From NCBI RefSeq assembly GCF_900457465.1, contig NZ_UAUU01000006.1, positions 1 to 64,000 on the forward strand: DNA of 64,000 bases. Direction: 5' to 3'. Both the position numbers and the translations under genes were made by a program. Position 1 is the first letter of the stretch; each line of letters begins with the position of its first letter. The stretch is from Sphingobacterium multivorum. GTDB taxonomy: Bacteria > Bacteroidota > Bacteroidia > Sphingobacteriales > Sphingobacteriaceae. This document shows, one piece after another, positions 36,957 to 47,579 of the stretch. Below the pieces are notes generated by a model. That model was not told where the DNA came from. It made no database searches and was given only the letters and a program-made list of their open reading frames with translations.

Positions 36957-37277
36957 ATGGAAAATAAATTCAAAGAGAAGCGAGGGATGGTGTCAGGTCC
37001 GATCTGGTCTGACTGGCGAGAACAACTCCGGGAAAGTGAATTAATCGGCTTACATCAGAGACTCGAGAATCTAGAAAGAGAAATACTCCTTGATTGGCTA
37101 CAATGGCATGATCCAAAAGGAAACTATACCGATCGTAAATGTATTGAAAATGGCGTGCAGCAGCTTTCCAAATTAAAGGCTGTCGCGTATATCCATAAAG
37201 AAATCCTGCGCATCCACATGAAAAGAAGATACAATGCCTTTTCGAATACACACGCACAACTCATCTTTAACAACTAA
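36957..37277 (+). CDS. Small protein with WLQWHDxxGxYxDxxCI motif (paralog 1)
   Basis: This 106-residue soluble protein is unassigned. Its core EILLDWLQWHDPKGNYTDRK, then CIENG, matches the next gene's ELLAWLQWHDNAGTYADHD, then CIRRG. Both have a preceding basic helix with WR (DWREQL) and a following helix ending in a basic tail. The shared Asp, Cys, His and Trp residues suggest a small conserved domain. The pair arose by tandem duplication. Confidence 0.65.
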   Translation: MENKFKEKRGMVSGPIWSDWREQLRESELIGLHQRLENLEREILLDWLQWHDPKGNYTDRKCIENGVQQLSKLKAVAYIHKEILRIHMKRRYNAFSNTHAQLIFNN

Positions 37278-37288
37278 AATTTCAGATT

Positions 37289-37621
37289 ATGGAGTCTTTT
37301 ATTAAACAGATCATAGCGCATCAGCTTCCAAAAATTCTAGCTATGGAATCGCATCGCACAGATTGGCGTTATCAGCTCATGAACTTAAAAGATAAGACAC
37401 TATTCGATAGATTAATGCTGATGAAAAGACAAGAATTACTTGCTTGGCTACAATGGCACGATAATGCTGGGACTTACGCTGATCACGACTGCATCCGGAG
37501 AGGTATTCCCTTATTTACGAAAACTCAAGCATTGACCACTGCTTATCAGCGGATTATGCGTGAACATGAAGGCTGGGACGGCTATATGGGAAATGAATAT
37601 ATCCGTGGCAGTGTACTTTAA
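37289..37621 (+). CDS. Small protein with WLQWHDxxGxYxDxxCI motif (paralog 2)
   Basis: This 110-residue protein lies 11 bp after its paralog. Shared features are DWRYQL near residue 25, LLAWLQWHDNAGTYADHDC, and a downstream helix with QRIMREHEGW. The N-terminus (MESFIKQIIAHQLPKIL) differs. The function is unknown. It converges on the DUF72 gene with only 13 bp between the stops and no clear terminator. Confidence 0.65.
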   Translation: MESFIKQIIAHQLPKILAMESHRTDWRYQLMNLKDKTLFDRLMLMKRQELLAWLQWHDNAGTYADHDCIRRGIPLFTKTQALTTAYQRIMREHEGWDGYMGNEYIRGSVL

Positions 37622-37634
37622 AAAAAGACACCTT

Positions 37635-38477
37635 TTAAGCAGGAAATATTTTGTTCGCAGTGATATACGAGGCTAATGTCTTTAGATTAGGAAGTGCCGC
37701 TCCTATTGTATTATTAAAATAAGTATAGACTTCTTTTCCCGCTGCAATCCATTCGTTAATATAGGTACTGTATTCCAACAATAGGCTGTCCGAATAGCTT
37801 CCCTTATAGTCACCATTTGGGCCATGAAAGCGCATATAGATTATCTTTGCATCCGCATATTGAAGACGCATACCTTGCATATCCTTATCATGAATAACCA
37901 GATGCATTTCATAGGATTTTAAAAGTTCGAAAGTTTCTTCTCTATACCAGGAAAGGTCCCTAAATTCTACACATACCTGCCATTTTTCACTTCTCTTATC
38001 CTGGGCAATACAATCCAGCAGTTCAACAAGCATTCCAATAGAAGCAAATTTAAAAGATGGTGGTAATTGTATGAGCAAGCACCCTTTCTTTTGGCCGATA
38101 GCGTCAATAACAGATAGAAATCTAGCGACATCCTGTGGATCAAACTTAAGTTCTTTTTGATGCGTAATTCCCTTCCATAGTTTAAAGGTGAAACGAAAAT
38201 CATCGGTCGTCTCTTCGGACCATCTTCTGACTGTTTCTTCTCTGGGAATTTTATAAAAAGAACTGTTTACTTCCAATGAGTTAAATAGTAAACTGTATAC
38301 AGCCAATCGACTTTTATCCTGTAACTCCTCAGGATAATAACTTTTATTCTTGTAAGGTAAAAGGATACCGCTCGTTCCAGTAAAATATGATTTTTCCATA
38401 CCCTTATAACAATCGAGCAGCATGCAATGGTTCATTTTTTCTTTCATAGACGAATTATCCTTTGTATTGGTCTGCAA
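37635..38477 (-). CDS. DUF72 domain protein
   Basis: This 280-residue protein carries the DUF72 TIM-barrel pattern: GTSGILLPYKNKSYYPEEL, then LEVNSSFYKIPREETVRRW, FTFKLWKGITHQ, GCLLIQLPPSF, VCVEFRDLSWY and IYMRFHGPNGDYKGSYS, ending in YTYFNNTIGAALPN. DUF72 proteins are widespread and cytoplasmic; their reaction is not settled. The start could also be one of the downstream Met residues (11, 15 or 19), since the DUF72 core begins only at about residue 30. Confidence 0.85.
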   Translation of the reverse strand: MQTNTKDNSSMKEKMNHCMLLDCYKGMEKSYFTGTSGILLPYKNKSYYPEELQDKSRLAVYSLLFNSLEVNSSFYKIPREETVRRWSEETTDDFRFTFKLWKGITHQKELKFDPQDVARFLSVIDAIGQKKGCLLIQLPPSFKFASIGMLVELLDCIAQDKRSEKWQVCVEFRDLSWYREETFELLKSYEMHLVIHDKDMQGMRLQYADAKIIYMRFHGPNGDYKGSYSDSLLLEYSTYINEWIAAGKEVYTYFNNTIGAALPNLKTLASYITANKIFPA

Positions 38478-38598
38478 TTGAATTGCATATAAAAAACAAT
38501 TTATCTAAGTTTGAGAAACAAGTAGTACAGCAACAGCTATTGTTAAGCAACTTGTTTTCTAGTTTATTAGTGGATAATTAATCAAGCACACTATATCA

Positions 38599-39713
38599 AT
38601 GCAAAAAAAATCGTACCTCATTTGTTTCATTATTGGCGCCATTTTGGGCAGTTGTACCGGAAATAAAAGCAACAATACCAATACAACTTTAAGTTCCCAG
38701 TCCGAACATGCTGATGAAAATCCGACATTTACCTTTGACAATATTAAACAGCACTATACGCGGGGTGAGGATCTGATATTAAAGATGTATAGCAAAAACA
38801 CATCCAAAATAGACTCTGTTATTTACGCTATAAACGATAAAAAGATTGGCCAGGTCGTCGGAAATGAGCCCTTCAATTATTCATTAAAACAGGAGAAATT
38901 TGGTAAGCAAATTATTAAAGCTGTCGTATTTAGTAATGGAAAGCGAGAAGAAAATTCGGTCAACATCGATCTATTCGCCTCTAACCCTCCGCTTTTGCTA
39001 AGTTATAGCATTGTGAATATTTATCCACATGATGCCAAAGCTTTCACACAAGGACTGGAGTTTTACGGTGATAATTTGATCGAAAGTACTGGGAATGGGG
39101 TTGGTCCAAGTGGAAATAAGGGGAAATCGAGTATCCGTATTGTTAATCCTAAAACGGGTCAGCCCATCAAAAAAAATGAATTGGATGATTCAATTTTTGG
39201 CGAAGGTGCTACCGTCCTAAATGGAAAATTATATCAATTAACCTATAAAAACAATCTAGCCTACCTCTACGATATAAACAGTCTTTCTGTTTATTAAGAC
39301 ACTTCCTTACTTTCAGCCAATGGAAGGTTGGGGCTTAACTTCTGACGGTAAAAACTTATTCATGTCGAATGGTTCTGATTATATCTATACACTTAATCCA
39401 AATGATTTCTCAAAAGTGGATTATATCCGTGCAGCAACGAACACGGCCATGGTGGATCAAATCAATGAAATGGAATGGGTAAAAAGGGAAAATCTATGCA
39501 AATTTCTTTATGGAGGATGTCATTGGACGAATAGACCCTAAAACAGGTACAGTGGAGGCTTTAGTCGATCTATCCAAATTACGTGAGCATGTAACACAAG
39601 CATGTGGATTTAGATGTATTAAATGGTATCGCTTACAATAAAAGATCAAACACCTTCTTTGTTACCGGGTAAAAACTGGGATAAAAATGTTCGAGATAAA
39701 GCTAACAGAATAG
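38599..39713 (+). pseudogene. Glutaminyl-peptide cyclotransferase-like lipoprotein, about five frameshifts
   Basis: The lipoprotein signal (MQKKSYLICFIIGAILGSCTG) and Ig-like N-terminal region lead to the QC propeller core: YPHDAKAFTQGLEFYGDNLIEST, split here as HDAKAFTQGLEF and GDNLIESTG. The gene then reads out of frame near 39290 (extra T), 39480 (extra A), 39600, 39667 (extra G) and 39686 (extra A). Restoring these gives TLPYFQPMEGWGLTSDG, WVKGKIYANFFMEDVIGRI and LNGIAYNKRSNTFFVTGKNW, up to the TAG at 39711-39713. The family cyclises N-terminal Gln to pyroglutamate. All breaks are single-base insertions or shifts in runs. Confidence 0.85.
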
Positions 39714-39815
39714 CTTTATCTTCATCAAAAAAAACAACATGCTGTTCCGGAAAGAACCAAATCGCACTAATTTTTGACTTTATGGTAATTCTTTCATTTT
39801 TGTTAAAGCCCTCAG

Positions 39816-40664
39816 TTACCATCGGTATAATTTGTGGGTGCAAATAACTGTGGTATAATCGTCCCTTGTCCCCGTATCCTTATTGGCAATCCATTGCGCA
39901 TATTTATTTGCTAAAAATTCCAATCGCTGTGCTGAAAGATAATCCCGGTAAGGTATAATAGATACTTTTTTCGCCTTCTTTACCTTCCATCTGCACATAC
40001 CGCCCTTTAGTTACTTTCAAGGTGACTGCGGTGTTCAAAATCACGTAGGAAAAGCTCATCCTTGTCTGCATTATCCCATTTCGGGTCACGCGGGCAACAA
40101 ACCGATCCGTAACTGTCTCTTCGATAAATTGTAAGCATGCCTTTAGCTGAAATTGGTTTAACAAAATCTAATCTAGGGTTATCAAGACCAGAAAGCCGGA
40201 GACTGTCGACTTTAACCATACCGTCCTCTCTTTTTATGGAATAATAAAAATTGGTTGTCGCAGGTTCTATACACATCCCATTTTTCGAAGCTTCTTCGGC
40301 GACTTCACCATAAAACTTCCAATCGGGAACAATCAGTACAAAATGTTGAAGATCGGGATAGAATTCATTGGATTTTTTTAGTAACTCCCACTGGAATTTT
40401 AGTACTCAAAAAGAAAACGTAAGTGGAATCCGGAAACGATCTGCAAAGGAAGATCTACTAAATAATTGCCATCTTTCTGCGTTACAAAATCATTGTCGAT
40501 CATTACAACCCGACCATAGTATTCACGATACCAATCGGGTTTCACAGTATCAGCTAATGAATACGGGGGTATTGACTGATGCGCTGCTATTTTGCTCTTA
40601 CAGGAACAATGCCATCATAGGTAAAAATGATAAGCAAATACCACATATTTTTTCGTATTAACAT
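39816..40664 (-). pseudogene. Hypothetical lipoprotein, about three frameshifts
   Basis: The gene starts at 40664 (MLIRKNMWYLLIIFT), and after a frame change near 40615 reads WHCSCKSKIAAHQSIPPYS, whose CSC suits a lipobox. It continues as DWYREYYGRVVMIDNDFVTQ, changes near 40405 to SNEFYPDLQHFVLIVPDWKFYG and IEPATTNFYYSIKREDGMV, and changes again near 40030 to YRDYLSAQRLEFLANKYAQW, ending at 39816. I do not recognise the family. It forms an operon with the lipoprotein at 40691-41176 (26 bp gap) and converges on the cyclotransferase. Confidence 0.65.
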
Positions 40665-40690
40665 GGTTATAAAATTAAAATATATTTCAA

Positions 40691-41176
40691 CTACTTTCCT
40701 GTTTGACTATCTACTTTTATTCCAGCTTGATTCATGAAGGCTATTTGATGTCCTAAACACGACTCAGCTAAGGCTTCAATTTTCTCTTTTTCATCAGTAA
40801 TCTCCCGCAACAGACTTTTCCGAGTCCCTTTTTTCTGTTCATCAATATATTTAATTAATAAAATACCATATCCATCAACGATCTCTGTCATGTAACCAAC
40901 TGAAGCGATGTGAAAACTTTCGGCAGTTTTACTGTATTCGCATTTTAATCCTTTGATGTAACTACTCAAAGCGCGTGCCTCATTCAATTTCATGTGATAG
41001 GAATAGTCTGATTTATCGACATCATATTCCCCTTCTAGCAATTTTCCATAGCTCTCATCCATTTTTTCTCGACAGCTATGAAAGAGCTTAGCCATTTTCT
41101 CATTGTACCCCAAATCCAAATTACCCCTACAGGAACACATGGTAAATAGCATAAAGATTAAAGCTAGCATTCTCAT
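40691..41176 (-). CDS. Hypothetical lipoprotein, 161 aa
   Basis: The N-terminus MRMLALIFMLFTMCSCRGN is a lipoprotein signal with Cys near residue 14 or 16. The mature part is helical and charged (YNEKMAKLFHSCREKMDESY, EARALSSYIKGLKCEYSKTA, LLREITDEKEKIEALAE), perhaps a coiled helical bundle. I do not recognise the family. It is the first gene of a two-gene unit with the frameshifted lipoprotein downstream; both share a CSC lipobox ending. Confidence 0.65.
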   Translation of the reverse strand: MRMLALIFMLFTMCSCRGNLDLGYNEKMAKLFHSCREKMDESYGKLLEGEYDVDKSDYSYHMKLNEARALSSYIKGLKCEYSKTAESFHIASVGYMTEIVDGYGILLIKYIDEQKKGTRKSLLREITDEKEKIEALAESCLGHQIAFMNQAGIKVDSQTGK

Positions 41177-41564
41177 TTCTTAATTTTTTTTACAAATAAC
41201 AGTTTTTTAAACCAGCCTATCCGTCTCGTTTAATATTCGTGGTCGTTGTTTTAAGATTCGTTATTTTCCGTACAACCTGCTCGCTAAAAAGCAATACGCT
41301 TATCCTTACTTTGCACAAACTATTTATTTCTTTGAGAGATGAAAAGCCTACTCTTCTAAACAGGGAATCCATAAAAATCACCTTATACTGCATTATTGTA
41401 AAAAAGGTCCTTCGAAACCTACTATATTAGCCATTTAATTAATCATTTTTTAAAAAAATCAGAAAAAAAAGCTATATTTATTTAAGAATCACACATCATT
41501 TAAGGCAAAATTCTTTGTTTCTTAAAAAAAATTACGGAACTTAGAGACTATAAACCACCGAAAT
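41177..41564. other. Intergenic region
   Basis: 388 bp between a minus-strand lipoprotein and a plus-strand small membrane protein. It is AT-rich with A and T runs. A 63-codon open frame at 41239-41430 lacks features and is judged spurious. No other structure was recognised. Confidence 0.4.
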
Positions 41565-41813
41565 ATGAATAACAGACCTTTAAACGGAATGACTGACGAA
41601 GAGCTTCAAACCAACAAAAAAAATGCGCTGGTAATTACATGGATGCTCACCACCATGCTCTTTATTCTATTAGGCATGGGGATCTATACGTCAATTAACA
41701 AAGGATTCAGCGCACTAATGGCGATTCCCTTCGCCTTATCTCCTATTGTTATTCTCAATTTTAAAAGAATAAAAGAAATCAATGAAGAACTCAAAATAAG
41801 AGGAGCTCAATAA
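41565..41813 (+). CDS. Small two-helix membrane protein, 82 aa
   Basis: MTDEELQTNKKNALVITWM leads into two membrane segments (about 24-45, TWMLTTMLFILLGMGIYTSI; and 50-67, FSALMAIPFALSPIVILNF) and ends in a basic-acidic helix RIKEINEELKIRG. Similar small proteins are common in Bacteroidota without known function. It is followed 7 bp later by another small membrane protein gene with a frameshift, probably co-transcribed. Confidence 0.75.
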   Translation: MNNRPLNGMTDEELQTNKKNALVITWMLTTMLFILLGMGIYTSINKGFSALMAIPFALSPIVILNFKRIKEINEELKIRGAQ

Positions 41814-41820
41814 ACCCATC

Positions 41821-42050
41821 ATGAAACACCTCGCATTATTCATATTCTTTCTTTCATCTCGGATATTGTATTTGGCCAAGAGATAAGTAAATCAACGACA
41901 CAGACGATCACCCAATCGGGTATTGGGCTGGGTTCTGTCATTGCCGTTGTCACCTCATGGGATCGCAACAAATCCATACTATGGGCTTTAATTCATGGGA
42001 TACTCGGTTGGTTATACGTCATCTATTATGCATTCACCCGCAACGAGTAA
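41821..42050 (+). pseudogene. Small exported membrane protein, frameshifted
   Basis: MKHLALFIFFLSS reads as a signal peptide and then runs into a stop in the given frame. Shifting by one base near 41857 gives DIVFGQEISKSTTQTITQSG, then IGLGSVIAVVTSWDRNKS and ALIHGILGWLYVIYYAFTRNE with a TAA at 42048. Total would be about 76 residues with two membrane segments. The translation is coherent across the break, so this is a real gene with one indel. Confidence 0.7.
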
Positions 42051-42164
42051 CGATTTTTAACTATAATTCTCACCAGAAGAGCCAAGCCGATCATTAGCAG
42101 AATGTCTTTTCTTACATAACACAGCGATCAATTCCTTTTCTATATCTCATCCGCAATCAAACAC

Positions 42165-42725
42165 ATGAGTTCCTCACCTATTTCCAATACAGATTTTGTC
42201 GTTGAAGAAGTCAACGAATCCAGCATTACCTTAATTTCTGAATTAGTAGACCTGACTTTTAATATTGTCCAAGGAGGTGCCTCTGTAGGCTTTATGGAAG
42301 ATCTAACAGTTGAGCAGGCAAAAAGATTTTGGACTGAAGTACTGAACAAGGTCAAGCAGCAAAAAACAATATTGATTATTGCAAAAGATGCTTCTACGCA
42401 TCGAATCGCAGGAACCGTTCAACTCCAAATCGACCTCCCCTCAAATCAAATACATCGTGCAGATGTAGCCAAAATGTTAGTCCATACTGACTTTCGAAGA
42501 ATGGGCATTGCACAAAATTTACTTCAACACATTGAAAATATAGCTATTGATCTAAATAAGACACTATTGGTACTAGATACTGTAACCGATAGCCCGGCTT
42601 ATATTATGTATCAAAAATGTGGCTGGACGAAAGTCGGCGATATCCCAAATTATGCGCTCTTCCCGAATGGAACATTGTGTAGCACGACATACTTCTACAA
42701 AAACTTGATTCTGCCAACAAAATAA
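42165..42725 (+). CDS. GNAT-family N-acetyltransferase
   Basis: This 186-residue protein has the GNAT core: IAGTVQLQIDLPSNQIHRAD (beta4), VAKMLVHTDFRRMGIAQNLLQ (acetyl-CoA loop with R-R-M-G-I-A, the RxxGxA motif) and LLVLDTVTDSPAYIMYQKCGW. It resembles enzymes that acetylate small amines or antibiotics, but no specific target can be named. It ends at a strong bidirectional terminator (42724-42763) facing the mannosidase cluster. Confidence 0.9.
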   Translation: MSSSPISNTDFVVEEVNESSITLISELVDLTFNIVQGGASVGFMEDLTVEQAKRFWTEVLNKVKQQKTILIIAKDASTHRIAGTVQLQIDLPSNQIHRADVAKMLVHTDFRRMGIAQNLLQHIENIAIDLNKTLLVLDTVTDSPAYIMYQKCGWTKVGDIPNYALFPNGTLCSTTYFYKNLILPTK

Positions 42726-42763
42726 AAGCCTCCAAATCGATTAATATTCATTTGGAGGCTTTT
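42724..42763. terminator. Bidirectional terminator
   Basis: AAAAGCCTCCAAA (42724-42736) and TTTGGAGGCTTTT (42751-42763) form a perfect 13-bp stem between convergent genes, with T runs on both strands. Confidence 0.88.
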
Positions 42764-42812
42764 CTTAATTATTTGGGAGCTTCACATATGAATCTCCATA
42801 TACTTATATATC

Positions 42813-45058
42813 CTATTTATTTTTGTACCATATCGGTCCCGGTTTTTCGCCCATTTCTAACACCAATGTCGCTCCGGACATAATTTGTTCGTGTCTGATA
42901 TAACTTGTTTCAAGAGGCTTACCATCAATCGTAATGGCTTGGATATAAATATTGGCTTTACTGACATGGTTAGCTTTCACGGTAAATTTCTTTCCATTGG
43001 ACAACTTCAATTCAGCTTTTTCAAATAAAGGTGTACCAATTTCGTACTTTCCACTTATGGGATCTACAGGATAAAATCCCAATGCGCTGAATACATACCA
43101 AGCCGACATCTGCCCGCAGTCATCATTTCCACTTAATCCCGAAGGTGTATTCAAGTAAAGTTTGTTCATTACCTCGGCTGCATATTGCTGCGTTTTCCAA
43201 GGCTGTCCAACCGCATTAAATAAATAGAGTGCATGATGGCTCGGCTCGTTACCATGTGCATACTGCCCAATCATTCCTGTACTAAAAATTGGCAGCTTGC
43301 TGGTGTCGGAAGGATGAAATGTAAACATGCTATCTAGCTTCTGTCCAAAGCGATCTTGCCCACCAACAAGTTTAATCAATCCAGGAATATCATGTTGTAC
43401 AGACCAAAAATATTGCCATGCATTACTTTCACAAATATGTGCACTATATTCCTCCGCATCAAACGGGGTAATAAATTTACCATGGCTATCTCGAGGTTGC
43501 ATAAATGAAGTAGCCGGATTATACACATTTTTATAATTTTGAGCTCTCGCAAAAAACGCTCCTGCAATATCTTTCCTTTCCATCTTATCGGCCATCATTG
43601 CGATACAATGATCGTCATAGGCATATTCAAGTGTTCGTGATAAGGACCAGTTTTCGGCATTGTATTCATCTTTTACGTCATAGGGCACATAGCCTAATTT
43701 TTTATAAAGACCTATACCCCGGTAATTATCAATATTAGCCGTGGCAACACAGGCTTCTAACGCTTTTATTGCATCAAAATCACCAATTCCTTTTAAATAT
43801 GCATCTACAATGACAGGAATGGTATGATTGCCAATCATCATATCCGTTTCACTCCCATAAATATTCCATACCGGTAGTCGGCCATGCTGTTCATAAAAGG
43901 CAATGAAGGACTTAATCATATCATTTACTCGACTAGGGTCTATATAGGTAAATAATGGATGCGAAGCTCTATAGGTGTCCCAAAGTGAGAACGTGCTATA
44001 ATTGGTCCAACCTTCAGCCTGATGTACCTTCCGGTCCGCCCCCATGTAAGCACCATCAACATCACTGAAAATTGTCGGTGCCAACATTGAATGGTATAGT
44101 GCTGTATAGAATTAACCTGTTCCTCTTTGTCTTTGGTCTCGATTGCTACCCGCCCCAATTCATGGTTCCAATTTTGTTCGGCCTCTTTTAAATAATAATC
44201 AAAATCATCATTTGGAACTTCTGCTTTTAAGTTCTTTGAAGCGCCTTCCATACTTACTCCCGAAAGGGCCGTACTTAAAGTCACTTGTTCTCCAGCTGCT
44301 GTCTTGAAATCAAAACGTGCTTTGAATGCTGTACCAATACGTTTTGCACTTTTTGCCGTTGTATCAGCACTGGATAATATTGCTGAACTATCGATATGAA
44401 CGGCCATAAAAGGCTTAGAAAACCGAGTTTCAAAATAAACGCGTTGGCCTCTTGCCCAGCCCTCCGAAAAACGGTAACCACGGATAGTAACAGAATCAAC
44501 CACTTCGATGTGTGAATCTGTTGTAGCATCCCAATTCATTGCTTTCTTTAAGTCTAAAAATACTGCAGACTCGGCTTTTGGAAACGTATAACGTTGAATA
44601 CCGCAGCGTGCCGTTGCTGTCAGCTCTACATTTATATCGTAATCAGTAAGTTTTACCTGATAGTATCCGGCGTGAGCCTTTTCGTCTTTATGCGAAAATT
44701 TGGAATGTATACCTAAGGGAGCCGGGGCTTCATGATAAGGTAAGGTAACCGGCATATAAGATATGTCGTACAAGTCGCCGGCTCCGGTTCCACTTAAATG
44801 TGTATGGCTAAAACCAGCAATCGTACTGTCAGGATAAAAGTATCCGGAAATACGGTCCCAGCCAGGCAGTCCATTATCTGGGCTAAGCTGTACCATTCCA
44901 AAAGGTGACTGTGCTCCAGGATATGTATTCCCCGTAAAATCCGTTCCGATAAAAGGATTTACATACCCAGCATAAGAAGTCTCATCGGAGTTTTTTAGTG
45001 AAGCGCAACCCATTAAGGACAAAAGGCCTGCACAGACCGCGTAATTAATATATTTCAT
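42813..45058 (-). pseudogene. GH92 alpha-mannosidase lipoprotein, one frameshift
   Basis: The gene reads from 45058 (lipoprotein signal, LLSLMGCASLKNS) with the GH92 start YVNPFIGTDFTGNTYPGA and TIAGFSHTHLSGTGAGD. The frame breaks near 44102, where AATTC appears for an expected AATTTC, then resumes as FYTALYHSMLAPTIFSDVDG and runs to 42813. The C-terminal domain has CESNAWQYFW, GNEPSHHALYLF and GNDDCGQMSAWYVF, the conserved GH92 active-site and calcium motifs. Restored length is about 749 residues. GH92 enzymes are Ca-dependent inverting exo-alpha-mannosidases. It is the last gene of a three-GH92 run on the minus strand. Confidence 0.9.
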
Positions 45059-45092
45059 CGTGTAGATCAGTTTTTCAATTTAGTTTGCCTAA

Positions 45093-47342
45093 TTATCTAT
45101 TTCCAGTAACGATTAGAATATCCTTGCTATTGACCAAAGTCTGATGGTTGATTTTAAATCCATTGAATGGTTTTCCATCGATAAAGATCTTTTTTATATA
45201 ATCTCCGGCACCCTCTTTTTGACGTCTTATTGTCACTTTGTCGCCATTTGGATAATATTTTTTATCGAGTTGAATGGTCACTTTGTCGAAAACAGGTGTT
45301 ACAACAGTATAATCTGGTCTACCTGGACAAAAAGGATAGATGCCGATCATGTTCATTAAAGCCCATGTGGACATTGTTCCCGTATCGTCATTTCCCGGTA
45401 TACCCCCAGGGCTGTTCGTAAAATGCTTTTCTAAAATTTCTTTGACTAGCTTCTGGGTACGCCATTCTTCTCCTTTGATTTCTGAAAACACATGTGGATA
45501 CAGCATATCTGGTTCGTTAGTAACATCAAAATACCCTTTATCAAAAGTTGCCTGCAGTCTATCCACAAATTTTTGCTTTCCGCCCATCAATTTCACCAAA
45601 CCAGGGATATCAAATGGTATGGCAAAGCTATAGTTCCAAGCGTTACCTTCATGGAAACCATGATTTGGTTCAAAATTGGCGCCCATCAATGGGCTAAATG
45701 GACTTAAAAACTCGCCGTTAGGAAGAATAGGCCTGAAAGTCCCATACTCCGAAGAATAATAGTGTTTATACCCCTGTGCTCGCTTAGCAAAAAGCTGAGC
45801 ATCTTTAGTTTTCCCCAATGAGGCGGCCAGTTGGGCTAGGTTCCAATCGGCAACATAATATTCAATGGCATGAGATACCGAATTATCGAATGAATCGCGC
45901 AGTGGAACATACCCATACTTCACATAGTCCGCATTGTCTGGTCTAATTTTATTTGTCGAATCCGTAGTCGTAGCCGATTTCAGAAACGCTTTGTAAGCTG
46001 TATTAACGTCAAAATCCCGAATGCCTTTCATCCATGCATCAACGATCACTGGAACTGCCGGATCGCCATCCATGGTATAGCTTTCTCGACTATACAACTC
46101 CCATTTGGGCATCCAACCGCTTTCCTTATAAATATCGATCATGGAACGTATCATACCCACCTGCTTATCAGGATAAACCAGTGACATTAGAGGCTGAACA
46201 TTTCGGTACGTATCCCATAGCGAAAACACGGTGTAACGATTGTGATCTGCAACGAGCGTCTTCCGGGTTTCCATTGCCGGATATTCTCCATTTACATCCT
46301 GCAAGATATTTGGATGAATCATAGCATGATATAATGCCGTATAGAACACTGTTTTTTGGTCCTCTGTACCACCTTCGACCTGTATCTTTGACAATGCATT
46401 ATTCCAAAGTGAAGCTGCGTGCTTTTGCGTTTTTTCAAAGCTAAAGTCTGCTTGCTCAGCGTCTAGATTTTTACGCGCATTTTCAACACTCACAAATGAT
46501 ACGGCCAGCTGTACTTCTAAGCTTTCATTTTCTTTGACGTCAAAACTAAAATACGCACCAAGATCATCGCCTGAAAGCTGATCGGTATAGTCCGTAAAAA
46601 TTTTATATTTTCCGGCATCTTTATTCCAATCGTTTTCCCATTTTTCTCCGGCACGCTGGAATTTCCAATATCCTCTTTTTGACGGTTTTTTATTGACACG
46701 CATAACAAAGAAGATGGGATAAACAGCCTGATTGTTCGTGTAACAGAAAGAGCCCAACAATTTAGATCCTTCTATTTCGGTGTCACTTACATAACGAACT
46801 GTTGCTCCCGTTTCATTTGTTAACCCTTCGCCTAGATTAAGTAGGATATTTGCCTGTCCTTTTGGAAAAGTAAATTTCGACACACCTACACGGGTTGTCG
46901 CTGAAACTTCTGTCTTGATACCGTATTTCTTTAATATATTGCTATAATATCCCGGATGGGCAACCTCTTGTGTATAGGTACTCCCATATTGATGATAATC
47001 AACCTCCAATTTCCCCGAAGTTGGCATCAACAACAGACTTCCCATATCTGGACATCCTACCCCACTTAAATTAACATGAGAAAAACCTGTAAAATAACTA
47101 ATGCTATGTTCATAGGGAGTAGACCACCATCTTGCATCCTTATCAAATGCATTAAGTGATGATCCCATTACATTAAACGGAGAAACATTCATCAAGCCGT
47201 TGGGAACCTGAGCACCCGGATTAGTTGTTCCATAATTACTGGTTCCAATAAACGGGTTGACATAGTCTGTAGGAAGCTTTTGGGCAGAAACGTTCTCCCA
47301 AAGAAATAATCCTAAAAGTAAAAAACGAATAGATTTGATCAT
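45093..47342 (-). CDS. GH92 alpha-mannosidase, secreted
   Basis: This 749-residue enzyme starts at the Met at 47342 because the signal peptide (MIKSIRFLLLGLFLWENVSA, then Q) begins there; an in-frame ATG at 47378 is 12 codons earlier. The mature part has YVNPFIGTSNYGTTNPGAQV, YFTGFSHVNLSGVGCPD, VFSLWDTYRNVQPL, HEGNAWNYSF, NEPDMLYPHV and GNDDTGTMSTW. It should remove terminal alpha-mannose residues with Ca2+. The NEP motif is followed by DMLYPH rather than SHH, so its linkage preference may differ from the downstream GH92. It is 34 bp upstream of that gene. Confidence 0.93.
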   Translation of the reverse strand: MIKSIRFLLLGLFLWENVSAQKLPTDYVNPFIGTSNYGTTNPGAQVPNGLMNVSPFNVMGSSLNAFDKDARWWSTPYEHSISYFTGFSHVNLSGVGCPDMGSLLLMPTSGKLEVDYHQYGSTYTQEVAHPGYYSNILKKYGIKTEVSATTRVGVSKFTFPKGQANILLNLGEGLTNETGATVRYVSDTEIEGSKLLGSFCYTNNQAVYPIFFVMRVNKKPSKRGYWKFQRAGEKWENDWNKDAGKYKIFTDYTDQLSGDDLGAYFSFDVKENESLEVQLAVSFVSVENARKNLDAEQADFSFEKTQKHAASLWNNALSKIQVEGGTEDQKTVFYTALYHAMIHPNILQDVNGEYPAMETRKTLVADHNRYTVFSLWDTYRNVQPLMSLVYPDKQVGMIRSMIDIYKESGWMPKWELYSRESYTMDGDPAVPVIVDAWMKGIRDFDVNTAYKAFLKSATTTDSTNKIRPDNADYVKYGYVPLRDSFDNSVSHAIEYYVADWNLAQLAASLGKTKDAQLFAKRAQGYKHYYSSEYGTFRPILPNGEFLSPFSPLMGANFEPNHGFHEGNAWNYSFAIPFDIPGLVKLMGGKQKFVDRLQATFDKGYFDVTNEPDMLYPHVFSEIKGEEWRTQKLVKEILEKHFTNSPGGIPGNDDTGTMSTWALMNMIGIYPFCPGRPDYTVVTPVFDKVTIQLDKKYYPNGDKVTIRRQKEGAGDYIKKIFIDGKPFNGFKINHQTLVNSKDILIVTGNR

Positions 47343-47548
47343 ATAATCTTGATAGACGACATTGTTAATTGCTTTCATTCAAGCAAACACCATAGGCCGC
47401 GCATTTTAGCGTGTACCTACAATACTACAGATAATCGCAAAGATTTACAAATCGTACTTGTCGTTATATCGATGATTTTACGTTTGTTAATAGGATTTAG
47501 CAAAACTATACATGTTAAGCAAAGAGATTTATGATTGTCAATAACAAC

Positions 47549-47579
47549 AAAAGCCTGAAGTGGGGAACTTCAGGCTTTT
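47549..47579. terminator. Terminator upstream of a leader-like sequence
   Basis: AAAAGCCTGAAGT (47549-47561) and ACTTCAGGCTTTT (47567-47579) form a 13-bp stem with a 5-nt loop, T-flanked on both strands. It ends the transcript of the minus-strand gene at 47735 or precedes a lost plus-strand gene (next entry). Confidence 0.85.

Noticed and set aside
41239..41430. 63-codon open frame as a gene
   Set aside because: It has no domain, no leader features, and sits in AT-rich sequence between two supported genes.
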